Part shown: piece by piece, positions 20,575 through 30,979 of the stretch | Layout: each line of letters opens with the position of its first letter | Numbering within the stretch: the first letter of the stretch is position 1 | Assembly: GCA_013339895.1 (NCBI GenBank) | Contig: JABACO010000002.1 | Coordinates: 5,165,235-5,229,234, forward strand | Length of the DNA: 64,000 nucleotides | From: Ephydatia muelleri | Lineage: Eukaryota > Porifera > Demospongiae > Spongillida > Spongillidae | Reading direction: 5' to 3' | Notes under the pieces: model-generated | Told to the model about the DNA's origin: nothing | Databases searched by the model: none | The model's input: the letters and a program-made list of their open reading frames with translations, nothing else | Position numbers and translations under genes: made by a program

Positions 20575-21250
20575 GAAAATTGTGCCGGGGGTGTTCTAGT
20601 CAAAGAACAGAATTAGAGACAAATTAGAGACAAAGCTTAAAAGCAATATCCAGGCTGCTACTAGTGCTGTGACAGGTACTGCACGAAAGAAAATGCGTGA
20701 AGATTGTTGTTGTGGTACGTCTGAGACGGCAGTTACCATTGGCACTGAGTCATCACCAGTACGGTCTTTAAGACCGCTATACCCAACCCTTAAAGCAGCA
20801 TTATGTGCAACAGCTCTGAAATCCTCCATGTTGTATACACGTGGTTAGCTAATTCAACATTCATGCTCGGACTATAATATATTCACTTAAGAGGTTAGGC
20901 TATACCAAGATTCATGCTGCTGCATGCAGGAATCGCGCAGGTTACCAGACTGATAGTCAGACGTGTCCCCAGACTAGTATAGTATCGTTTTGGAGTCAAA
21001 TGTGTTCACCGCAGCGAAATTATAATAGCAGTTACACGAAGTACAACGCGCTAGGGTTCTTGCTGCCGAAGAATGAAATTCTTTTGAGCCCGCATACCTG
21101 TACTATGCTGGCTGTTTTCCCTTTATCTTTGTAAGCTCAGAATGCTGCTAGATTGTCCTTAGGTTATATGTTAGGGTTCAAACAAGCTGATCGACACAAT
21201 TTGTGTACAGCTACAGCTAAAGATATGCATGTGGTGAACATGCATGTACA
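20575..21250. other. No recognised feature
   Basis: Contains short open frames only, including a minus-strand frame at 20596-20829 with no family resemblance. Confidence 0.5.
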
Positions 21251-21255
21251 CTTTT

Positions 21256-22082
21256 GGTTAGGTCTATTTCACGGAACGGAACGGAACGCAGGACTAAAAC
21301 ACGGAACACACGGAACGAAGCATTATAAGTATCATGTCACTGCGCACGCATCTCACGTGTTCATACTTGTGTGCGTGTGGAGTACTCCATGGCTTTGATC
21401 GTGTTCCGTGTATCTCGTTCGCCTCTTCAAACTACGGAAGTTTTATCTTTATTGCTAGAGCCTCCTGCAGATTCAATATCAGTGTATAGGCCGGTGAAAT
21501 GTACATCTTCCACCTAAATATGAGAAATACATATTTACGACGGGAGACAAGTGGCGTATTGCATTAGATCTATTTCGCCATGCAGTTTCATCTTAATACA
21601 ACAATGGAAGAAACTTCTAATAAGAACAGTTTGTACAAATCCATTTCACCTCTAAAGAATGCAGCTGTAACTTCAATACATAGATTTTTGTGATAGACTT
21701 CATCACAACTTGAACACGCAATCATGTCTTCATCTTTGGTCTTTGGCATTCTACATGAACAATGAACCATAACTGCATCGTGGTTGATAACTTTGTCAGA
21801 ATTTCTGCGTTCTTTTCTAACAGGGAATTCTTCCATAAGCTTATTTTCCAAGCACTTAAGCAAATGACATCTCATCAAGCCCTGATCAAAAATGAATTTC
21901 TCTGGCTTTTTCCCATAGCAAATAGTAGTGGCATATGCAACTGCAAACAGGCCACAGTATGAACACGTGAGATGCGTGCGCAGTGACATGATACTTATAG
22001 TGCTTCGTTCCGTGTGTTCCGTGTTTTAGTCCTGCGTTCCGTTCCGTTCCGTTCCGTTCCGTTCCGTGAAATAGACCTACCC
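21256..22082 (-). mobile_element. 827-bp transposon with long TIRs carrying a PHD-finger ORF
   Basis: Inverted arms 21256-21367 and 21956-22082 are near-identical apart from the number of GGAAC repeats (3 against 6). The outer end is GG(T/G)TAGGTCTATTTCACGG. Flanks TACACTTTT (21247-21255) and TACACTTCT (22083-22091) form a 9-bp duplication with one mismatch. Long TIRs and 9-bp duplications are typical of Mutator-like elements. There is no transposase, so the element is non-autonomous. Confidence 0.8.
21588..21989 (-). CDS. PHD-finger protein fragment whose start codon lies in the TIR
   Basis: A 133-aa frame starts at 21989 inside the right TIR; the first roughly 11 residues (MSLRTHLTCSY) are TIR sequence. 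Residues 38-60 (LMRCHLLKCLENKLMEEFP) resemble a segment found upstream of PHD fingers in uncharacterised invertebrate transposon proteins (pattern memory). Residues 76-104 form a PHD-like zinc finger: C77, C79, then MIACSSCDEVYH with C92, C95, H100 and then C104. PHD fingers usually bind histone tails. The reading frame ends soon after the finger, so it is a partial copy, either captured from another element or all that remains of the autonomous one. Whether it is expressed is unknown. Confidence 0.5.
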   Translation of the reverse strand: MSLRTHLTCSYCGLFAVAYATTICYGKKPEKFIFDQGLMRCHLLKCLENKLMEEFPVRKERRNSDKVINHDAVMVHCSCRMPKTKDEDMIACSSCDEVYHKNLCIEVTAAFFRGEMDLYKLFLLEVSSIVVLR

Positions 22083-22145
22083 TACACTTCTCATCCTGGA
22101 AAGCACTTAGGTGAGCATCCTAATTAGTGGCCACAGACTGAAGAC

Positions 22146-22432
22146 AACAAGTAAATAAATAACCTTCTCTACGAGAAAGTTGGTGGGATATAGGATTTGA
22201 AGGCAATGGTGGTGTAAAAAGCATAGAAACAAGGGTCTGTAATAGTAAGTGAAAATGTCATAGTCCTATATTTAGCCTGTTTGTAGCATATATGTTCGTG
22301 TGCTAAATATAGGACTATGACATTTTCACTTACTATTACAGACCCTTGTTTCCATGCTTTTTACACCACCATTGCCTTCAAATCCTATATCCCACCAACT
22401 TTCTCATAGAGAAGGTTCTTTATTTACTTGTT
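22146..22432. repeat. 130-bp perfect-length hairpin
   Basis: Arms 22146-22275 and 22303-22432 are reverse complements over 130 bp with only a few mismatches, separated by a 27-bp loop. Arms begin AACAAGTAAATAAATAA. Transcribed in either direction this would fold into one long double-stranded RNA. No clear target duplication was identified. Confidence 0.9.
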
Positions 22433-22575
22433 CCATTCATCAGTTTTTTCTTTGTTCATGCACATTATTCCGATGCGTAATTGATGATGATGCGTAATTG
22501 ATTGTAATTGATCTGTAATGTTCAGCCACCAATGTCATATTGTAAACTAAGCTTAGTAGGAGTAGGTAGCTACAT

Positions 22576-22782
22576 TTACATACCTTTATCGGTTGTACTC
22601 TTTCGATGGTCTCGTTTGGTTTTGCAGGGTATACGCTTAGCCTTCCCGTACCGCACTCTCTTCGCCAAGCAAGCAGATTCAGGACTCTCCCAATAACGTT
22701 GCCTTTTAGCGGACCGTTTCTTTTCTGGATACCACTCGCGTTCAGCGGACCGTTTCCATTTTGGGTGGCTTGATGCCGCCAT
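22576..22782 (-). CDS. Short Lys/Arg-rich ORF, transposon N-terminus-like
   Basis: ATG at 22782 opens MAASSHPKWKRSAERE and then a repeat of the form PEKKRSAKRQRYWESPES and ACLAKRVRYGKAKR. Two to three diverged basic units of about 17 residues recall the KKRAAKRA.Y...P repeats at the N-terminus of some invertebrate mobile-element proteins. Only 68 codons remain. It reads away from the MBOAT gene. I cannot tell whether it is a first exon or a relic. Confidence 0.3.
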   Translation of the reverse strand: MAASSHPKWKRSAEREWYPEKKRSAKRQRYWESPESACLAKRVRYGKAKRIPCKTKRDHRKSTTDKGM

Positions 22783-22829
22783 TTTTACTTTTAAGATATC
22801 TAAAATGTTATCTAATTATGCATCTTGCA

Positions 22830-23490
22830 TATACCGTATAGTCGATTGTTACCAATATATAACATCGGCTATTTTATATGAAAGCGGCTCTTCCAGCCTA
22901 TTCTGAAGATATTGGTGAAAATTTCATTGTTTAAAAGTGTTCCTATCCCGAGTTATGCGTTGCCAAGAAGAAGAAGAAGAAGGAGACCATATCATGTTCC
23001 GGGACTGGGTACGAGGATGGGCAGTACCCTTTTGTTCTCTACAACCGCGCGGTTCTGTGACATAAAAAAAGACGAAACTGCTCATTTTTGACTTCTAGTT
23101 CGATTGCTATAACAAACTAAACGATCCGATCATTGGGAGTCTTGTTAGAGACGGGTCGCGTATTTTTAATTAGATTCATAGTCGGGGTCAAATCCTATAT
23201 GGAAGTTTCTAGCGAAACTTCCGATAGCACGTTAATAACCATATCTGAGTTATTACTGTTGACAGCTGCCAAAACCTGTAGTCAGCATAATTTTATTTGC
23301 AGTTCCCCCCCCCCCCCCCCCCCCCCATCTTTGCAAATAATTTCTTCACAACCCCAATTGGACAAGTCTAAAATAATACAAAATACCTTCATGTTCATTA
23401 CTCAAACGGGTATTACTAAATTCGATACATGCTTGCACTGCAAAGTGGGGTTTGTATGCAAGAAACTGACACAATGTTTTTTTCTCCCCA
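22830..23490. other. Upstream flank of the MBOAT gene
   Basis: Holds a short GAA tract (22968-22982) and a CCGGGACTGGGTACGAGG relic of the TCTCGTACCCAGACCC terminus (22998-23015). A C22 run lies at 23305-23326. The open frame starting at 23133 is continuous with exon 1 but lacks family similarity upstream of 23565. A CCCCAG at 23488-23493 could be an acceptor for a 5' UTR intron. Confidence 0.4.
23305..23326. repeat. C22 homopolymer
   Basis: Run of 22 C residues about 240 bp upstream of the MBOAT start codon. Confidence 0.95.
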
Positions 23491-23564
23491 GGGATAGAGT
23501 CTATATTTTAAGTTCCAACTTATTCCTATTTCCACATCATCTTTTTCATCAAATCATTCCTGAC

Positions 23565-26456
23565 ATGGTTTCCATCTTCACTAATCCAGTCCAGGCTTTC
23601 TACCAGCTGCTGGCTGATCACACGTCCATACCGATTGATCAGGTGAGACACATGTGATCTCTCTTGGATGGATTGGAATAGAGGTTTTATCCGATTTCGG
23701 TCCATAGATTCAATATATTTTCCTGTTGTCAATGGGATATCCACTTGGAGCTATTTATCGTCATGGACTTGCCCCTAGCCCAGCAAATGTTACATTGCGC
23801 CATATAGTCTCCACCTCCTTTGGGCTGCTCTTCGGGCTCATATGCTTTGGCTGGGTGCAGATGGGTGTCCTGTTCTTTGTGACTGGAGTGTGCTACGTGA
23901 TGCTCTTAGTAGTGCCCTCCAATGTGATCCACGTCTACACCATTGTGTTTGCCATGGCCTCTATGAGTGTGGCTCACATGTATCGGATGATGGTGGACTA
24001 TGGAGGGTGGCATCTTGATTTCACTGGGTGAGTAATGCATTTGGTCCCATGATTGGCAAGTTTTGTATTTGTCTCCGCTCCTCAGACCATTGATGCTGAT
24101 AGTGCAGAAGGTCACACTGACAGCCTTTGGTCTTCATGATGGTAGGCCATTTTCTCTGCTCCCCCTCCTCCCGAACTCTCCCCTCTCCTTCCCATAGGTG
24201 TGGCTTGTCAGGAGGCGGAGCTTAATGGAGACCAGAACTTGATAAAGTTCACGTAATGACCTCCTCCATTCCCTTCCCTTTTCCTCCCTCATCCTCTCCT
24301 CCACACAGGGAGGCACCTTCACTGCTGGAGTACTGGAGCTATAACTACAACTTCCACACTTTTCTGGCTGGCCCAACCTGTACCTTGAAGGAATATCTAA
24401 ACTTTGTGGATGGTTCCAACTTCAAAGCAACAACCACCCAAATTGGCAACAGAAAGGTTTGCAATGCCAGCATTGATGTGTGTTTTTGGCATCAACTTTC
24501 ATCTGTTTACTGCCTTCTAGAGTGAAGAGAAATCTGAAGTGAAGCCACCTGTGTTGGTATGCTCAATTGCATACAGACATATTGTCATGTTTATGAATGT
24601 ACATGTAAAAACACTTGCACACTATGTAATGACACACACTCACATGCACACACACACACATTAACACACACTTACACACACATCTAACCCATGTGCCTGT
24701 CTGCACACAGTATGCAATGATCACAGCATTTCTCAAATCGGTTCTCTGCTTAGTCATACACCTGCTGCTGCGGACACGATATCCCATAGAAAGTATCCTT
24801 GGTAACCAAATTGAAGCCATGTTATAAATAATGGAGCACACAACTCACTCAAATATAGCTTCTGACCTTTCACTTTTGTCAAGAATGCAAGCTTTGTACC
24901 TAGCAGGAGTCCATACAAGGATGCGCTATTACTTCATCTGGTTGTTGAGTAAGGGATGGAGAGGGTACATTGTAAAAACATAGATGGGAGGAGCTGGTAA
25001 TGGGATGGATGGAGCAGGTGGTAATAAGGAGGAGGTGGTAATGGGATGGATGGGGAGGGGATAATGGGATGGATGGTGAGGAGGTGGTAATGGGATAGAT
25101 GGGAGGAGGTGGTAATGGGATGGATGTGGAGGAGGTGGTGATGGGATGGATGGAAAGGAGGATAATGGGATAGATGGGGAGGAGGTGGTAATGGGATGGA
25201 ATGGGAGGATGTGGTAATGCGATGGATGGGAGGAGTGGTAATGGGATGGATGGGAAGGAAGTTTATGGGATAGATGGGGAATGGGTAATGGAAGGTGTGT
25301 CCATTACATATTAAGCGCACTTTCTATAACCCTCTTTGCAGCTGAGAGCATCAACAATTTCATTGGTCTGGGCTTCAGTGGGTATGACAAGGAAGGCAAG
25401 CCAGTATGGAACGTTTGCAAGAATGTTTACTTGTTGGATGCAGAGGTGGGTCATGTGATACAGAGGTGGGTCATGTGATGTGATACAGAGGTGGGTCATG
25501 TGATACAGAGGTGGGTCATGTGATACAGAGGTGGGTCACGTGATGCAGAAGTGTGTGAACATGCATAAGCTTATTATTATTATGATCACTGCTGCTCTTT
25601 CCATTGGTTGTCTCAGTTTGGTACCAACTCAAGAGCAGTGATCAAGGGATGGAATGTGACAACATCGCTATGGTTACGACGGTGAGTGCTTCTGCTGATG
25701 GGGAAAAAAGGAAGGAGGGATTATTTCATCGTCACAACTCTTCTCACATCCGTACAGAGTGTGTTATGACCGTGTTCCACCCTCGTTTGTGATCTCACCA
25801 AACATGGCTGTGTGGCTGCTCTCAGCCATGTGGCACGGCTTCTATCCCAGCTACTACCTCACCTTTGTGTGTTGTGGGTTCATCACTGAAGCAGCAAGAA
25901 AGGTTAACTAGCTGCTGTCTTGTTTAGTGGTGACTCAGTCAATCTATTCTTACTTTTATTTCCTCCCTCTTCCTCTTCCCGTGGCATGCATTGCCTTGCA
26001 AAAAAATTGGTCACAGATGCGTCACTTTTTAAGTCATCACTTTCAAATGGATCCTGTTAGGAAGAGGCTGTATGATTTAATTACCATTGTCACAACACTT
26101 TTCTTCACTGGTTTTGCGGTCATTAGCTTCCAACTACTCTTCTTGGACAAATGTCTACAATTGTGGAGGTATGTAGACTTGACTATGCATAAGTGGGTGA
26201 GTGGTGGTGGGGATAATGGTGGTGGTGGTGTGGTGGTGGTGTGGTGGTGGTGATGGTTGCAGAAGATGGTGGTGAAAATAATGGGGATGGTGATGGTTGT
26301 GGTGTTGGTGATGCTGTAGTGTGCTTGGTGTGCATGGCATTAAACTATAATCCATTGTTTTCCAGTTATTTCTATTATCTACCATTTGTGGTGGTTGTGG
26401 TGATATCTGGTATCCCTGCAAGAAAGGGCACCAAACAATTCAAGGACAGAAATTGA
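23565..26456 (+). CDS. MBOAT1/2: Lysophospholipid acyltransferase, MBOAT1/2 type (13 exons, 476 aa)
   Basis: Multi-pass ER membrane enzyme that re-acylates lysophospholipids (family knowledge; human MBOAT1/2 favour lyso-PE and lyso-PS). Exons: 23565-23642, 23708-24027, 24086-24141, 24198-24252, 24309-24456, 24521-24556, 24711-24801, 24859-24948, 25342-25445, 25617-25681, 25758-25902, 26017-26168, 26366-26456. They total 1431 nt and every junction is GT-AG with matching phase. Family blocks: LPIDQ-like IPIDQ (res. 22-26), CFGW, GGWHLDFTG, PSLLEYWSYNYNF, LAGP, AESINNFIGLGFSGYD-like. Catalytic Asn in KGWNVTT (N339) and His in SAMWHGFYPSYY (H374). Length fits the 495-520 aa human proteins. The start is chosen at the conserved N-terminus. 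Poly(A) candidates: ATTAAA near 26712, AATAAA near 26904. Confidence 0.93.
24955..25285. repeat. Intronic GGATGG/GGTAATGGGAT minisatellite
   Basis: Intron 8 of the MBOAT gene (24949-25341) is mostly a purine-rich tandem array, with units of about 25-30 bp such as GGTAATGGGATGGATGG and GGAGGAGGT. It accounts for the largest intron of the gene. Confidence 0.9.
25446..25546. repeat. 20-bp tandem repeat GTGGGTCATGTGATACAGAG
   Basis: Five or so copies at the start of intron 9, directly after the exon 9 donor. Each copy duplicates the GAG|GTGGGT donor, so several cryptic 5' splice sites are present. Confidence 0.9.
26195..26320. repeat. TGG-rich simple repeat in the last MBOAT intron
   Basis: GGTGGTGGTGTGGTGG-type repeats within intron 12 (26169-26365). 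Confidence 0.9.
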
Positions 26457-26508
26457 AGGTTTTGGTGGTTGCATTTCTTCAAATTATGTTACATCAACAT
26501 AGCATAAG

Positions 26509-26511
26509 CAC

Positions 26512-26546
<35 letters not shown>

Positions 26547-26600
26547 CACACACACATACATGTACACATACACACACATGCACACACATGCACACTCACC
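26509..26600. repeat. (CA)n microsatellite 3' of the MBOAT gene
   Basis: CA tract with CATG interruptions just downstream of the stop codon, probably in the 3' UTR. Confidence 0.95.
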
Positions 26601-26992
26601 CCTGCACAGAAATATACACTCAAGCATACACTACTGCACAGACTTACTCTGGCACGCACATGTACAGACAGTGAACACCCAATGAGGGTTGACTGATGTG
26701 TGCACATGTGGAATTAAAAGTTGCTTTATTACACATCGCTTATTGCACTCGGTGAATTCAAGGATGCGGCTATGTTGCTCCCTTACTCATTTCACCTTTA
26801 TTAACGTTCTTTGCTGGGCGCTGGGGTACGGAGCCGTGACAACACACACAGATGAACCTTAATACTGCGCATGATTTGGATATGAAAACATTTGTTCCTG
26901 CTCAATAAACTTGTTGAAGTTTCTGGTTTGACGTAAAAATAAAAATGAATTCAAGCATACAATACAAAAGTGTGTGAGAGAGTGTGTGTATG

Positions 26993-27017
26993 TGGGGGGG
27001 GGGGGGGGGGGGGGGGG
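26993..27017. repeat. G homopolymer
   Basis: G run of about 23-25 residues. Confidence 0.95.
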
Positions 27018-27187
27018 TTATGTAATGAAAGTTGATGACAATGCATTTATGCATCCTTGTCAGCTATCCTGTAGTGTATTTCTAACTGTGTAGCTACAGA
27101 ACCGCTCACCCACAAATTTACACTCGCGTTGACAGTACTCGCTCGCAACACCGCGCGTGTTTTATTTCAATTGTGCAAGTAACGTGC

Positions 27188-27282
27188 GACACCCACACCC
27201 TCTCCACTGCACAGACCACCCACACCCTCTCCACTGCACAGAACACCCACACCCTCTCCACTGCACAGACCACCCACACCCT
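27188..27282. repeat. 27-bp minisatellite
   Basis: Three to four copies of CACCCACACCCTCTCCACTG followed by CACAGAC. Confidence 0.93.
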
Positions 27283-28359
27283 AAGCGAGTGTAAAAAAGA
27301 TTGAACCTACAAATAACTAGAGATAGCATAATAGCGAATTACTTTGCATGCACGTCCTCTCTGTGTATGTGTGCGGTGCGCGCGCGGTACAGCAACAATA
27401 TTTATTAAATATGACGCATAATCACGCGTGTACATGTATCCCAGCGAATGGCACGCGTGCTTCACACCTAATACAACGATGAAGAAGGTTGAGGCGAGCT
27501 AGGAGATCCTCCGCTTGTTATGCATGTAGCTATAAATGAAAATTCTGATTGGGCTAGATCAGCTTGTCCAGATGTGCAGTGGTGGAGCTGATGTGCAAAT
27601 GGCGCGTCTGAAACAGCGCACGCAGGAAGGTTAGCTCATAGTTACTTGCAGATGTAAACAAACTATATATCCAGGTGCGCGAAGTTTATATGATGAAGCG
27701 CGCTTTTTTACTTTGACTATCGCTATGCCCTCATGCACCTAGGCTTGTAGCGATAGTCAATTTATTCGACAACGTGCAGTTTCCCTAGTGTGTAGTCAGC
27801 CTATTCGTGTTCCAAAGAGCAAGGATTCTCTTTGCAGCTTTAATGAGTTTTTTTTTGTCAAAGCTGAGAGCAATTAAATGCGGTGTGTTTTTAGGCATTC
27901 GGTACCGTTTCGTCCATTCAGCCATCGGTTATGCAAGAGAATGCAGTTTGTCTGTTGAGGCTCATGCAGGGTTTGTGGGGGTTATATCAACTCAACAAGA
28001 AGCACATCTCCCATATACTAGTTGTGCTAATTATGCCTCTGACGTAATGATGGTCTTTGGTACAATCTTGATACTGATGCCCCTGCAAGTCCCCCCCTGT
28101 ATCGTTTTGCTACCTGTGCCATCAAGTTGTTACTGCATACAAAAATGCATTAGCTCATGGTAGGACGTAAAAAGTGTGCCGCACAGTAATGTTTGATGGT
28201 CGGAAGTCACATGTCAGGCCAAGGAAATGCAAGCTCATTATTCAACCAGGGAGACCTTTAGACGTTTCTTTGAGGAGACTTGTCAATCACATTGAGCTCA
28301 CTGCACCTCCTCCATCAATGTTACATCCACAACCATAGCAGGGAGAGTATCTCGGTTGA

Positions 28360-28392
28360 GTGCTGAATGTCCATAAAGGACATTCAGCACAG
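28360..28392. repeat. Short hairpin
   Basis: GTGCTGAATGTCC and its reverse complement around a 5-nt loop, near the 3' edge of the hAT relic. Confidence 0.8.
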
Positions 28393-28477
28393 TCCTTCCC
28401 ATCGCCTTACTTCACTTGGAAGGGAAATTGGGAATGGTAGATCAATTTCTCATTTTAAAGGGTTATCTAAGATATTG

Positions 28478-30737
28478 TCAGTGTTTACGGATGTGGTGAC
28501 AAGTATTGATGGCACAAGGCTGAACAGCCAACGTGTGTGATGTGTTTCCCCTCCCTCCATCTTTCCACAGAAATGAAATGGCAATAGCTCTTTTGTAATG
28601 TTCCATTGCACTGCTACTAGGTGTGTTGCTTCTATTCCTCTGAAGTGCGGTTAGGCGAGGAACAGATTCTGTTGCTCCTACTTCATTTTCCAATTTAAGG
28701 ACCTCATCATACCATAATTCAAAGACTATGTCAATAGTTGTTCTTGTTGATGCAAGGGACTCCATAGCATCATCTATCATTGCATATGCTTCTAACACAT
28801 CTTGATCGGGCTTCTGCAATTTGGCTGAAAGAACCTTTAGTATGTCCAAAGTGTTCTTGGTAATAATAAACACTGCAATGTTTTGAAATGTTGTTAATGC
28901 AGCCATCATTCCTTGGGCCTTTACTAATGTATCCCTATCCCAATCCCATATATTATTTGTACCAACTGAGAATGTTGATGAGGATGAAGCATGGCATCCT
29001 AAAATGTTACAAACGCCATGTACATCCCTCGAAGCAATTGTGCCTTTACACCCACCGTGTTTTGCACAGTCCCACTAGTTTAGTTTGTGAACATGTGGGT
29101 AAATATACCTCTAAAATTTTTTTCAAAATATCTTTTTGCACTGTTTGATAAGAAAAGAAAAGCTTCATTTATTATACCAATGAGATTGCGAATTTCTTGA
29201 AGTTGACAAGCGGAAGCAAGTGACAGATTTAAGCAGTGACAATAGCAGTGGGTATAAAAAGTTAATGGAGACACCTCTTTTATCTTGGCTAGCTTGCACA
29301 CCAGCTTTTTCGAAGGACATTACTGCCGCCCCATCATAGGCTTGGCCTCGGATGTTTGATGGATTGAGAGAGAGAGAGAAACATTGGTTAGGGATTCCAA
29401 AATCTTACTAGCTATTACTGCGGCTGTGGCTCTTTTGAGGTGAATGAAGTCAACAAGGCATTCCTTTATCTGAGGATCATTTGGTATTGACAAGTTTACA
29501 AACCTCACACATACAGAAAGTATTTCATGGTTTGAATGGCTGCCTGTGCATTAATCAGCTATAATGGTGAATGGTAAGTTCTGATTTCAAAGCTCTCCGG
29601 TTAATTTTCATTGCATATACATGAATAAAATCATTTTGTATGGTTTTACTTGTGTATTTGGAATTTTGTTTTGCACTGCTCAGATGCTTTTGAAGAACAC
29701 TATTCTCCTTTGCCATTAGCTGAAGGATTGCTATGAAATTTCCTTGTTCATATCTTCATTAGTAAAATCAATTTTGTCATCCCTATGTCCTCTGAATGCT
29801 AACCATTGCTTTGCAAGGAATTCAACTGCCATTACAATCTGCCAAAGAATCTCTGTATTTTCCTTTACTTGCTGGTCACTTAGTCCCATTTAACATGCAT
29901 CAATCCGTGAGTGAGGGTTTCTGACACTAAGTAGAAACAAATCTGCTTGGTTTGTGGCATGGCAATGCATTGTGCTTTTCTCATGGCGAACAATCTCATG
30001 CCATCCTTGCCAAGAGCCTTCTTGTAGGGACTCTGATAAACTGATAGAACAAACACCTGGTATAGCACCTTGGCTAACCCTCTCTTTGGTTGCTCAGGGA
30101 AAAGAATGCAATGCTTACAGATTCCCCCATCAAGGATGCTGCTGTATGAGAGCCATGGAAATTGGTCCATCCACCTGTGCTGAAATGTTACCTTCCAAGT
30201 CTTTCCACACTTGGTGACAGAGTGAGAATGGAGAGCAGCACCAGTGGCAGGTTTAGTGTGACATGAAAGATATTGCATCTTTTGTGCATCTGACAACTCA
30301 CTTACTAGCCGTCTCAGTGTAGCCCAACAGCCTTGTGCTGCTTGCACCACTCTTCCAAGGTCAACACTAGTTGCTGCAACAACCTGCAGATGATGAGATG
30401 GACCAGCTTGCCCTTCTTGGACACAATGGCTTGAACTGGTTTGGACAATCACCACCTCTGGCTCAGCTGTTTCTATGAACTCCAACTGAGAAGGCACTAC
30501 AGGTGGCTTGATTACATCCAATTCGATGTCATCATTGGTTTGGCACTGCATGTAACCTTTTCTGTGATGGGGCCACAAATTTTCTTCGCAGGGGTGTATT
30601 TCTGTTGCCCTAAATCTACGTAATTTAATTTTTGGCGCACGAATATTATTACACTTCAAACCACAGAAGCCACAATTGCACGTGGTAGACATGCTATTGT
30701 GGCTAACGTGGATGGCTAAGCTAGCCACAATAGCCAT
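28478..30737 (-). pseudogene. hAT-superfamily transposase, ZMYM1-like (DUF4371 type), broken
   Basis: Minus-strand fragments lie in correct order. The N-terminal part (30737-29880, 285 aa) has a TTF-type zinc-finger region: WMDQFPWLSYSSILDGGICK, then HCILF. Next comes an SIRNPSIR-like block around 29510. INIRGQAYDGAA-type sequence near 29345-29320 (SNIRGQAYDGAAVMS) is a hallmark of this family. YTHCYCHCLNLSLASAC follows (29265-29215), then a C-terminal part (28909-28478) with AALTTF, VPRLTALQRNRSNTP and the Y.R.I.I.FL box. Frameshifts and stops separate them, and the C-terminal dimerisation domain is missing. No intact gene remains. A hAT-like terminus may lie at 30950-30978 (TIR-type TCCGTCCGCCAGTG), but I found no matching 3' end. 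Confidence 0.75.
30694..30733. repeat. Hairpin at the start of the hAT relic
   Basis: CTATTGTGGCTA (30694-30705) pairs with TAGCCACAATAG (30722-30733). It overlaps the first codons of the relic's N-terminal frame, and diverged GAAGCCACA words flank both sides. Confidence 0.8.
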
Positions 30738-30979
30738 CCATGTGGCTTCTGGTAATCAGCTATGTCTAAAACTTTGGTGTATGGTAATCCGGCATGCTCA
30801 CCTTTTGAACAAAGACGGTATTTTCATACAACCTCGCGCAATTTCTTTCCTTAACGCTGCCATATTTGTCGTAGATTTTTGTTGGTTAAACCACATAGAT
30901 GTGTGGTTAATTAATGTGTAGCGTGGTATGTAATAGACCCAAAGGGGAGGTTGCAACCCCCCCTCCGTCCGCCAGTGCC

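Larger units (their letters stand above)
26720..27800. other. No gene; simple repeats only
   Basis: Contains a G-run near 26993-27017 and the 27-bp minisatellite at 27188-27282. No coding signal was recognised. Confidence 0.55.

Noticed and set aside
20169-20627. 152-aa plus-strand ORF as a gene
   Set aside because: It spans both arms and the loop of a long inverted repeat; the frame is a by-product.
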